A DNA stretch of 8,333 nt. Origin: Flavobacterium sp. (lineage in GTDB: Bacteria > Bacteroidota > Bacteroidia > Flavobacteriales > Flavobacteriaceae). The position numbers and the translations under genes are program-made. A model generated the notes under the pieces. It ran no database searches. It was not told the origin of the DNA and was given only the letters and a program-made list of their open reading frames with translations. The stretch is from the NCBI RefSeq assembly GCF_030146175.1, contig NZ_JASLCE010000113.1, positions 1 to 8,333 on the forward strand, given 5' to 3'. Position 1 is the first letter of the stretch. Every line of letters starts with the position of its first letter. Below are positions 1 to 6,505 of the stretch, in pieces.

Positions 1-714
1 GAAGAAACAACAGGTAGCACCCCTTCCAATTTTGATTATTTTCCACTATCGACCAATAATTACTGGACGTATACCGTCGATGCCATGCGGGATTCGCTTT
101 ATATCGCCAATGACACCCTGATTTCCGGTACGCCTCATAAAAAATGTAAAGCCAAAGATTTTCCGATTGGATTTTATTCCAATTCTTTAAATAAAAATGG
201 AATTCGTAAATCCGGCGACCAGATATTGGCTTCGGGAACCTTCGATCTGGAAGCTTTTACCGGACTCCCTATCGCGATTAGCCTAAATAATTTTATTATT
301 TTTAAAGAAAATGCTACCTCCGGACAAACATTGGGCAACGTCACCGGAACCTTACAACAAACCATTCAGGATTTACCGTTAACCATTCAATATAAGGTCA
401 CTAGCGTTGCCGGAGCCACGCTCCCAAACTATACTTCACCCAACGGTGACGCCTATACCAATGTAAAAGCTGTTAACACAATCATAAATTTACAGGTCTC
501 AACCGTTTATCTTGGCATACCTTTTGTAGTATTACCTTCACAGGACGTTCTTGTTTCAACGCAGTATTTCGCCAAAGACATCGGTGTGGTGCATACCAAT
601 ACGAATTTACAGTATGCATTGAGCAGTGGTATTCCAGCCGGAATCCCTTTACCTATACCGAGTTCAGGCAATCAGACGCAACAGGAATTCTTAGATGATT
701 ATCATATTAATTAA
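1..714 (+). CDS. Probable lipoprotein of unknown function, 5'-truncated by the window edge
   Basis: The reading frame is open from base 1, and its first visible residues (EETTGSTPSNFDYFPLSTNN) run straight into the rest of the protein. The ATG at 85 is therefore probably internal and the true start lies before the window. 237 residues are visible, ending with a TAA at 712-714. The piece YFPLSTNNYWTYTVD resembles the segment following the lipobox in many Bacteroidota lipoproteins (YFPLxxGNYWxY). A Thr/Ser/Asn-rich composition with alternating hydrophobic residues suggests beta structure, and no catalytic motif is visible. The missing part should be short and would carry a type II signal peptide, if the inference is right. 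It is followed after 99 bp by a co-directional outer-membrane protein gene, so both may belong to the cell envelope. No specific function can be assigned. Confidence 0.75.
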   Translation, partial: EETTGSTPSNFDYFPLSTNNYWTYTVDAMRDSLYIANDTLISGTPHKKCKAKDFPIGFYSNSLNKNGIRKSGDQILASGTFDLEAFTGLPIAISLNNFIIFKENATSGQTLGNVTGTLQQTIQDLPLTIQYKVTSVAGATLPNYTSPNGDAYTNVKAVNTIINLQVSTVYLGIPFVVLPSQDVLVSTQYFAKDIGVVHTNTNLQYALSSGIPAGIPLPIPSSGNQTQQEFLDDYHIN

Positions 715-813
715 AAAAAAATACCCTGCAATACAATAAAATTGTTTGTTAAAATAAAGCAGACAATTATACTAATAACCAAACAGCAGGGTTATATTGT
801 TAAAATTTTTTAT

Positions 814-1308
814 ATGAGGAAACTATTTTTATCTGCCTTCATGTTAATGGGATTAGCATTTGGCACACAAGCACAGGAAATTTCTAAAAATGCTTTAGGT
901 CTGCGTTTAGGCGACAACGATGGTTTTGGTGGTGAGATCTCCTATCAGCGAGGTCTTTCTAAAAATAACCGTTTAGAAGTCGACCTTGGATGGAGAAACA
1001 GCAAGCATGTAGATGCCTTCAAACTTAGCGGTTTGTACCAGTGGGTTTGGAACATCGACGGTGGCTTTAACTGGTATGCCGGTGTTGGTGGAGGAATCGG
1101 AAGCTGGAGTTATGAAAATGACTACCACGTAGATGTAAAAGACAGCGGTACTTTTGTATTCGTTGCCGGTGATCTTGGTATCGAATATGTATTCGATATT
1201 CCGTTACAGATTTCACTAGACTTCCGTCCGGAGCTATACTTTAACGACGATTACAGAGGTGATAACTTCGGTCCGGATATCGCATTAGGTATTCGTTACC
1301 GTTTCTAA
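814..1308 (+). CDS. Small outer-membrane beta-barrel protein
   Basis: This is a 164-residue protein with a classical signal peptide at residues 1-20 or 21 (MRKLFLSAFMLMGLAFGTQAQ): positive n-region, hydrophobic core, then an A-Q boundary typical of Bacteroidota. I chose the ATG at 814 rather than the in-frame TTG at 742, because the upstream start would place 24 polar and hydrophobic residues ahead of a complete signal peptide. The mature part alternates hydrophobic and polar residues with Gly/Trp/Tyr-rich strands (around residues 25-48, 53-63, 68-80, 84-99, 112-126, 130-143). It ends in GIRYRF, with the terminal phenylalanine expected of BamA-inserted barrels. The strand count fits a small barrel of about eight strands, similar to OmpW/OmpX-like or PorT-like families, but no subfamily is recognisable. 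Ligand and role are unknown. A strong terminator follows within 4 bp. Confidence 0.8.
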   Translation: MRKLFLSAFMLMGLAFGTQAQEISKNALGLRLGDNDGFGGEISYQRGLSKNNRLEVDLGWRNSKHVDAFKLSGLYQWVWNIDGGFNWYAGVGGGIGSWSYENDYHVDVKDSGTFVFVAGDLGIEYVFDIPLQISLDFRPELYFNDDYRGDNFGPDIALGIRYRF

Positions 1309-1311
1309 TAC

Positions 1312-1340
1312 AAAAAGGGTTGTCTGAGACAACCCTTTTT
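1312..1340. terminator. Bidirectional intrinsic terminator between convergent genes
   Basis: A 13-bp perfect stem (AAAAAGGGTTGTC at 1312-1324 paired with 1328-1340) encloses a TGA triloop at 1325-1327. The A-tract on the left and T-tract on the right give a U-run in transcripts from either direction. It lies 3 bp past the stop of the outer-membrane protein gene and 4 bp from the stop of the convergent bshA gene, so it should terminate both. Confidence 0.9.
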
Positions 1341-1344
1341 TAAT

Positions 1345-2478
1345 TTATGCAAAATCTTCCAGTGCTTTGCGATACAGATTTTCGTAAAGCGGAAGTATAT
1401 TCATGATATCAAATTCTTTGGAGGCTTCAAGTGCATTCTTTTTAAAAGTCAGCAGCTTTTCGTCGTCCGATAAGATTTTTATCGCATTGGCTGCCATTTC
1501 CTGTACATTACCAACATCGCTCAGGTAACCCGAATAACCATCTTTGTTCACTTCCGGTAATCCGCCCGAATTACTCGAAATAATCGGCACACCACAAGCC
1601 ATAGCTTCTAACGCGGCCAAACCAAAACTTTCGGTTTCCGATGGCAACAGGAATAAGTCGGAGTAACATAAAATTTTATCGATCTCACTACTATTTCCGA
1701 AGAAAATTACTTTGTCGGTAATATTCAGATCCTCACATAATTTTTCGGCCACTTCTTTTTCCGGTCCGTCGCCAACCATCATTAGTTTGGATGGAATTTC
1801 TTTCTGAATCTCGTTGAAAATTTTCACCACATCCGGAATGCGTTTTACCTTTCGGAAGTTACTGATATGGGTAATGATTTTTTCTTCTTTTGTAGCCATT
1901 AACGATCGATGGCAAGGGGAATTTTCATCAATCCTGTTTTTATCAATTTCGATAAAATTCGGAATCACCACAATTTCTTTTTTGATATCAAAAAGGCGGT
2001 AGGTTTCATCCCGTAAGCTCTCCGATACCGAAGTCACCACGTCGGATTTATTGATACTGAAACATACGGCCGGTTTGTAAAACGGGTGGTTTCCAACCAG
2101 CGTGATGTCCGTTCCGTGTAACGTAGTCACCATCGGAATGCGGATTCCTTCATCTTCCAACATCTTTTTAGCCATATAACCGGCATAGGCATGCGGAATG
2201 GCATAATGTACATGTAAAAGCTCGATCTTATGCAACTTTACCATATCGACCAACTTACTGGATAAAGCCAGTTCGTAAGGTTGGTAATGAAACAATGGAT
2301 ATTCCGGTACGTGTACTTCGTGATAATGGATATTGGGATTCAGCAAGGCCAATCGAACCGGCTGACTATACGTTATAAAATGAATTTCGTGACCTCTCCG
2401 GGCGAGCTCCAAACCCAACTCGGTTGCCACTACACCACTACCACCAAAGGTAGGATAACATACTATAGCAATTTTCAT
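1345..2478 (-). CDS. bshA: N-acetyl-alpha-D-glucosaminyl L-malate synthase (bacillithiol biosynthesis)
   Basis: BshA is a cytosolic GT4-family retaining glycosyltransferase. It joins GlcNAc from UDP-GlcNAc to L-malate in the first step of bacillithiol (Cys-GlcN-malate) synthesis. The 377-residue length is normal for the family. Both GT-B domains are present. The N-terminal domain has the glycine loop (TFGGSGVVATE, 10-20), the HVHYAIPHAYAGY segment (89-101) and TTLHGTDITLVGNH (118-131). The C-terminal donor domain has SNFRKVKR (206-213), MVGDGPE (234-240) and the EX7E signature (E283-E291, in TESFGLAALEAMACGVPI). The start at 2478 gives an intact MKIAIVCYPTFGGSG N-terminus. The leader is A/T-rich with no Shine-Dalgarno sequence. 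It is the last gene of the leftward block and ends at the shared terminator. The bshB deacetylase and bshC ligase genes are not in this window. The family call is confident. Confidence 0.95.
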   Translation of the reverse strand: MKIAIVCYPTFGGSGVVATELGLELARRGHEIHFITYSQPVRLALLNPNIHYHEVHVPEYPLFHYQPYELALSSKLVDMVKLHKIELLHVHYAIPHAYAGYMAKKMLEDEGIRIPMVTTLHGTDITLVGNHPFYKPAVCFSINKSDVVTSVSESLRDETYRLFDIKKEIVVIPNFIEIDKNRIDENSPCHRSLMATKEEKIITHISNFRKVKRIPDVVKIFNEIQKEIPSKLMMVGDGPEKEVAEKLCEDLNITDKVIFFGNSSEIDKILCYSDLFLLPSETESFGLAALEAMACGVPIISSNSGGLPEVNKDGYSGYLSDVGNVQEMAANAIKILSDDEKLLTFKKNALEASKEFDIMNILPLYENLYRKALEDFA

Positions 2479-2479
2479 T

Positions 2480-2503
2480 TTTAGTTTTTAAAAGTGAACT
2501 AAA
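2480..2503 (-). other. Small inverted repeat immediately upstream of bshA
   Basis: TTTAGTT (2480-2486) and AACTAAA (2497-2503) form a 7-bp inverted repeat with a 10-nt loop, starting one base before the bshA start codon. The stem is A/T-rich and therefore weak. In the 83-bp gap 2479-2561 I see no convincing Bacteroidota -33/-7 promoter and no strong terminator for the gene upstream. The repeat may be chance in A/T-rich sequence, or it may affect access to the bshA start. Confidence 0.25.
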
Positions 2504-2561
2504 GTACTGCAAAAAAGTAAGGTAATCCGGATTTTTAGATAAAATTAACGAAACGAAAAAG

Positions 2562-3017
2562 TTAGCGTTTCAGCATCGTTTCATAGCGCGTAATCCAGTC
2601 TTCCACCGTCATTTTGGTAAATAATTCCGCTAGTAATTCATACGGAATGGTGTCCATTTTTTTAAAACGGATACAGCTTTTTCCCATATCCAGTTTGGTT
2701 TTTACGTGTTTTGGATATTCCGCGACAAACCAGTCGTACAGGTCTTTATCGGAATAGATCCCCATATGGTAAACCGCAATAAAGTTCTTTTGAGAAGCAA
2801 TCCCTAAAAACGGAAGCGGTTGTTTTGGATCACAATGGTATCCGTTTGGATAGGTGCTATGCGGAACCGAATAGCCCATCATCCCGTAGCCCATTCCTTC
2901 CTGAAATCCTTCCGGCAAGTTTGCATTGATGACTTCTCTCAATTTGGTCATTGCCGATTTACGATCGTCCGGCAATGTTTCTAAATACGCATCCGGTGTT
3001 GTTGCTGTTGATTGCAT
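2562..3017 (-). CDS. DUF1801 (YdhG-like) domain protein
   Basis: This 151-residue cytosolic protein has the layout of the DUF1801/YdhG-like family. A helical N-terminus (YLETLPDDRKSAMTKLREVI, 11-30) is followed by a glycine-rich strand (EGMGYGMMGYSVP, 40-52). Next is a PLPFLGIASQKNFIAVYHMG core (67-86), and a C-terminal helical part ends at the last residue. H61-C62 in NGYHCDPKQ is the only obvious candidate metal or thiol site. There is no signal peptide or membrane segment. In B. subtilis the YdhG member has been described as a frataxin-like iron chaperone (Fra), but most family members are uncharacterised, so I do not assign that role here. It starts 20 bp after the GH3/serine hydrolase gene and was probably transcribed with it. 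bshA follows 83 bp further on. The family call is good and the function is unknown. Confidence 0.8.
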   Translation of the reverse strand: MQSTATTPDAYLETLPDDRKSAMTKLREVINANLPEGFQEGMGYGMMGYSVPHSTYPNGYHCDPKQPLPFLGIASQKNFIAVYHMGIYSDKDLYDWFVAEYPKHVKTKLDMGKSCIRFKKMDTIPYELLAELFTKMTVEDWITRYETMLKR

Positions 3018-3037
3018 ATACTGTATTTTTTGGTGGT

Positions 3038-5941
3038 TTAGTCGGTTATCGCTTCGTAAATCACTTTCTGGATATCTTCGCGAATATTTTCCTTTGAAAG
3101 TTTGTTTACGGTACTCTCCGGAAACGTACGGTTAGACAGGAATACATAAACGATATCTTTCTCCGGATCGGCCCAGGCCATCGTTCCGGTAAATCCGGTA
3201 TGCCCGAAACTGGTCATCGATACACAACCACAAGTTGGGCCTTCTTTTCCAAGTTGCGGTTTATCAAATCCAATACCCCTACGGTTTCCTTCCTTACAAA
3301 AGGCACAGTTGTTAAACTCGTCGAATGTCTTTTCCGAAAAATACTGATGGTTTCCGTAGTTTCCTTTTTGAAGATACATCTGCATCATTTTGGCCACATC
3401 GATAGCATTGGCAAACAAACCGGCATGTCCCGCTACGCCATCCTGCATCGCGGCTCCCATATCGTGTACATAACCCTGCACTTTCGTATAACGGAAATAG
3501 TTGTCTTTTTCGGTTGGCGGAATGATATCCATATCCATTTTGCGCAACGGATTATAGGTCATCGTGGCCGATCCCAATGGTTTGTAAAAAGCCGTATCAC
3601 TCAAAACATCCAAGGTCGTATGGTTGGTTTTTTCCAGATAATCTTTTAAGATGATAAACGGAAAATCACTGTATTTGTATTCTTTTTTCGGTAGCAACTT
3701 ACTATCTGCAATTCTTTTTACAATCGTATCGGAATAATCCTTACGCAAATACAGGTTTTCGGAAACCTGAAGCGGGAAATCCGGCGAATAGGTATAGCGA
3801 TAGTATTTTTTAGACGGATGTTTTGTACTGTCTAACGTGGCCTGATAAAACGGAATCCACGGCTGCAAACGCGCCTGATGCGTCAACATATCTTTTAAAG
3901 TGATGTTCTTTTTGTCGGTATTCGCAAAAACCGGTAGTATATCCCCTAGTTTGGTGTTCATGTCAATCTTTTTCTTATCGTACAATTGCATGATGTTCGG
4001 TAAAGTCGACAGAATTTTGGTTAGTGATGCCAAATCGTATACATCCTGATTGGTCACTTTATCGGTGTTTTTATAATCGCGGTACCCGAATGATTTCTGA
4101 TAAAAAACCCGTCCATGACGCGCGACTACGATCTGCAATCCCGGTGTCATTTTACCGTCAATGGCTTTTTGTGCCAGTTTATCAATTTTTGCCAATATAG
4201 CCGGGTTCATTCCTACGTTTTGCGGTGTCGTAAACGACAAGCGATTAATTTTCTGCGTCTTGAGACCGTCGTTTACTTTAAACGCGTTGTTAATCGAAAC
4301 CGGCAGTTTTCCTTTGGCTCCGATTCCTCCAAAAATAACTTCGGCCGCCACGGTTTGCGCGATATCGTTGTTTTGATAGGCCAATACGACGTTTCTAAAA
4401 ATATTGAAATTATCGATTGCCAATAAAGTATAAGGCTTTGCAAAAACCGTTAGCGTTACATTTTTGTTCGAAGCGATCAGGTTAAGCATCGACAGTTCCT
4501 TTTGGGTAAAATCGTGCTTTTTCCAGGCGCCATCCGCTTTATGAAATCCAATGATGACCTTGGTATAATTTCGCAGTTGTTCCAGCATTAAAGGCACCGT
4601 ATCCAGTGGAATATCCGTGACCGGAGCATACGTTCGAAGCGTATTTAAAAAGGTTTCGTTTTTATCGTCTCCCAGCTTGATATACGCAATTCGTTCGTTT
4701 TCCAAATCACCAATCGGTAGTTCGTTATCGGTAGTTTTTAAAACCGTAACGGCATTTTCATATAACTGGTAATTGAGATCGTCGTATTCCGGCGCATTCA
4801 GATCTTTCACCAGATTATTCATATCAATCGGTTTGTAATGATTCAATCCGATTCTGTATTTGTATTTCAGGATTTTCTTAACCGAATATTCGATTCTATC
4901 GTCCGATAATATCGAATCGTTATACGCCTGACAGAATTTTTCGATTGCAACCGGTACATTTTCAGCAAACAAAAGGATGTCGTTTCCTGCTAAAAAGGCT
5001 TCCAGATCGATATCGCCCGGTTGTTTGAAATTACTCGCGCCTTTCATGTTGAGCGCATCGGTAAAAATAAGTCCGTCGAAATCAAGTTTCTTTTTCAGCA
5101 CATTGGTAACAACTTCATAGGATATCGAACTCGGATAATTCGGTCGTGGCTCAAGACTCGGCACATTCAAATGCGCTACCATCACACTGGACAATCCTTC
5201 CCGAAACAGTTTTTTATACGGATAAAACTCGACATCTTCGAGCTGTTCGCGGGTAGCATTGACTAACGGTAAGGTATAATGCGAATCGTTTTCGGTTGCT
5301 CCATGTCCCGGGAAGTGTTTTCCGGTCGCATAGACATTTTCACTTTGGATTCCTTTCATCAGGGCCAAAGCTCTTTTGGTTACGTTCTCTTTGTTTTCGC
5401 CAAACGAACGGTTTCCAATAATCGGGTTTTTCGGGTTGGTATTGATATCCAAAACCGGAGCGAAGTTAAAATGCAAGCCCATTCGTCTGGCCTGAATCGC
5501 CATTTGCTGCCCCATTTTTTCGATCAGTTTTAAATCCTGAACCGCACCTAATGTCATATTCCATGGATAACGATAGGTCGAATCCAATCGCATGCTCAAT
5601 CCCCATTCGGCATCAATACCCATAAAAAGCGGCACTTTTGCTTTCGACTGGTAATAGTTCGTCAGTTTTGCCTGTCGCATCGGACCACCCTGAAAAAAGA
5701 TCAATCCACCCACGCCATAATCGGTTACTAGCTTTTCGACCGATTTAACATGAGCGGCATCTTTATTCGAATAGGCTGCAACCATGAATAATTGTCCCAA
5801 TTTTTCTTCGAAATTCAGGTTGTTATAAATGCTGTCCACCCAGGTTTTTTCTCTTTCCTCAGAATAATGGGAAACAGGTTTGGGACTTTGCGCAAAAATA
5901 AGCGGACCAATTAATAACAGTAGAAAAACAGGGTATCTCAT
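3038..5941 (-). CDS. Exported NagZ-type GH3 glycosidase fused to a beta-lactamase-fold serine hydrolase
   Basis: This is a 967-residue two-enzyme protein. Residues 1-18 (MRYPVFLLLLIGPLIFAQ) are a signal peptide, so it acts outside the cytoplasm. A GH3 N-terminal barrel spans about 35-365. It has the NagZ signature KHFPGHGATENDSH (208-221), with the Asp-His acid/base dyad at D219 and H221, and the likely nucleophile D295 in IFTDALNMKG. A GH3 C-terminal-like alpha/beta domain spans about 385-552 (ending FGGIGAKGKLPVSI). A class C beta-lactamase/S12-like domain spans about 578-965, with S639-L-T-K642 (SxxK), Y757-S-D759 (in place of YxN), GVAGHAGLF (835-843) and H914-T-G916 (in place of KTG). 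The GH3 half should release GlcNAc from GlcNAc-MurNAc fragments. The second half could be an amidase or peptidase acting on MurNAc-peptides, by analogy with B. subtilis NagZ (YbbD) and AmiE (YbbE). Four cysteines (C879, C882, C904, C906) sit just before HTG. The start at 5941 gives the complete signal peptide. Confidence 0.92.
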   Translation of the reverse strand: MRYPVFLLLLIGPLIFAQSPKPVSHYSEEREKTWVDSIYNNLNFEEKLGQLFMVAAYSNKDAAHVKSVEKLVTDYGVGGLIFFQGGPMRQAKLTNYYQSKAKVPLFMGIDAEWGLSMRLDSTYRYPWNMTLGAVQDLKLIEKMGQQMAIQARRMGLHFNFAPVLDINTNPKNPIIGNRSFGENKENVTKRALALMKGIQSENVYATGKHFPGHGATENDSHYTLPLVNATREQLEDVEFYPYKKLFREGLSSVMVAHLNVPSLEPRPNYPSSISYEVVTNVLKKKLDFDGLIFTDALNMKGASNFKQPGDIDLEAFLAGNDILLFAENVPVAIEKFCQAYNDSILSDDRIEYSVKKILKYKYRIGLNHYKPIDMNNLVKDLNAPEYDDLNYQLYENAVTVLKTTDNELPIGDLENERIAYIKLGDDKNETFLNTLRTYAPVTDIPLDTVPLMLEQLRNYTKVIIGFHKADGAWKKHDFTQKELSMLNLIASNKNVTLTVFAKPYTLLAIDNFNIFRNVVLAYQNNDIAQTVAAEVIFGGIGAKGKLPVSINNAFKVNDGLKTQKINRLSFTTPQNVGMNPAILAKIDKLAQKAIDGKMTPGLQIVVARHGRVFYQKSFGYRDYKNTDKVTNQDVYDLASLTKILSTLPNIMQLYDKKKIDMNTKLGDILPVFANTDKKNITLKDMLTHQARLQPWIPFYQATLDSTKHPSKKYYRYTYSPDFPLQVSENLYLRKDYSDTIVKRIADSKLLPKKEYKYSDFPFIILKDYLEKTNHTTLDVLSDTAFYKPLGSATMTYNPLRKMDMDIIPPTEKDNYFRYTKVQGYVHDMGAAMQDGVAGHAGLFANAIDVAKMMQMYLQKGNYGNHQYFSEKTFDEFNNCAFCKEGNRRGIGFDKPQLGKEGPTCGCVSMTSFGHTGFTGTMAWADPEKDIVYVFLSNRTFPESTVNKLSKENIREDIQKVIYEAITD

Positions 5942-5962
5942 TAACTTAATTTTTTAAATAAA

Positions 5963-5996
5963 TAAAATCATCACGCAACGTTGCGTGATGATTTTA
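5963..5996 (-). terminator. Perfect 34-bp palindrome, probable intrinsic terminator
   Basis: Bases 5963-5979 are the exact reverse complement of 5980-5996 (arm TAAAATCATCACGCAAC), so the RNA can form a 15-bp stem with a tetraloop. In the leftward direction the hairpin lies 24 nt past the stop of the 160-residue protein gene. It is followed by a U-rich but interrupted tract (TTTATTTAAAAAA), 21 bp before the GH3/serine hydrolase start. Termination of the upstream Fe-S gene cluster is the simplest reading. The leader of the next gene would then need a promoter within or next to this 79-bp gap, and none is obvious. A symmetric operator or an RNA-processing hairpin remains possible. Confidence 0.7.
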
Positions 5997-6020
5997 AATG
6001 CTAGTATTTTTATTTTTCGT

Positions 6021-6503
6021 TTAGAAGAAACGACTATGCCAACTTTCGCTAGCCGGAACTTCCCAAAATTCCTGCCACTCTCCCAGCGTATTCACTAAGT
6101 TATTAAAAACAATAGTGTTACCGGATACGGCTTTTTCTTTGGCCATCTTCTTAAACTCAATCAACGGCTTGTGTGCAATAAAGTCCCCTAAACGGAAGGT
6201 TACATTCATTTTGTCCAATAGGTCGATTTCATATTTCTTTTCCAGATCCTGTATAAACTGAACCGATGCATCGATCGAACAGCCTGTTGCCGCTTGTTTC
6301 TCCTGATTAACCGTTAAAATGATAAAACGGTTGTATTTGGTGATAAACGAAGCTTCCAGACCGGTTCCATGAGCCGCCCAATTGGAAACAAATTCTTCCA
6401 AAGCGGCTTCAATTTCCTGCATTTCGTCGTCGCTAAGTTTTCGGTTGGCCTGATAAATCCAGATTCGGGATTCTTCAGGCATAGTATCAAAAGGTACGTA
6501 CAT
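6021..6503 (-). CDS. Conserved 160-residue protein of unknown function linked to Fe-S oxidoreductase genes
   Basis: A 160-residue soluble acidic protein with no signal peptide or membrane segment. Seen features are IWIYQANRKLSDDE (14-27), a helical stretch 26-42 (EMQEIEAALEEFVSNW), the hydrophobic strand RFIILTV (59-65), a G-C-S-I-D-A-S piece with the only cysteine at C75, LGDFIAHKP (105-113), and a Trp/Phe-rich tail ending SWHSRFF. As I recall, flavobacterial homologues are often labelled 'ABC transporter ATPase'. No Walker A, Walker B or ABC signature is present, so that label is not supported here. Its start codon lies 2 bp after the stop of the CCG-domain gene, which implies translational coupling and a role with that Fe-S complex, perhaps in assembly or as an accessory subunit. 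That role is inference only. A palindromic hairpin follows 24 bp downstream. Confidence 0.75.
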   Translation of the reverse strand: MYVPFDTMPEESRIWIYQANRKLSDDEMQEIEAALEEFVSNWAAHGTGLEASFITKYNRFIILTVNQEKQAATGCSIDASVQFIQDLEKKYEIDLLDKMNVTFRLGDFIAHKPLIEFKKMAKEKAVSGNTIVFNNLVNTLGEWQEFWEVPASESWHSRFF

Positions 6504-6505
6504 AA

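Noticed and set aside
723..792. Inverted repeat ACCCTGC (723-729) / GCAGGGT (786-792) upstream of the outer-membrane protein gene.
   Set aside because: It has only 7 bp with 56 bases between the arms. It is too weak to call a terminator or riboswitch without conservation data.
742..800. Bacteroidota-type promoter (TTTG at 745-748 with a TAnnTTTG-like -7 box downstream) before the outer-membrane protein gene.
   Set aside because: At the expected spacing, the -7 candidate around 768-775 matches only half of the consensus. A TATATTGT at 793 lacks a partner -33 box.
742..813. N-terminal extension of the outer-membrane protein from a TTG at 742.
   Set aside because: The ATG at 814 begins an intact signal peptide. 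An extra 24 residues in front would disrupt it, and the upstream sequence looks like an A/T-rich leader.
2524..2533. Palindrome AATCCGGATT downstream of the DUF1801 gene.
   Set aside because: It is 10 bp with no room for a loop and no U-run. It is probably chance.
3200..3649. Rightward open frame opposite the GH3/serine hydrolase gene (similar ones near 4115-4426 and 5021-5533).
   Set aside because: These are antisense to a gene with clear motifs throughout, show no recognisable domain, and have no leader or context of their own.
3038..5941. Reading the C-terminal domain as an antibiotic-resistance beta-lactamase.
   Set aside because: It has YSD and HTG in place of the YxN and KTG of class C enzymes and is fused to a NagZ-type GH3. 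Peptidoglycan turnover is the better reading.
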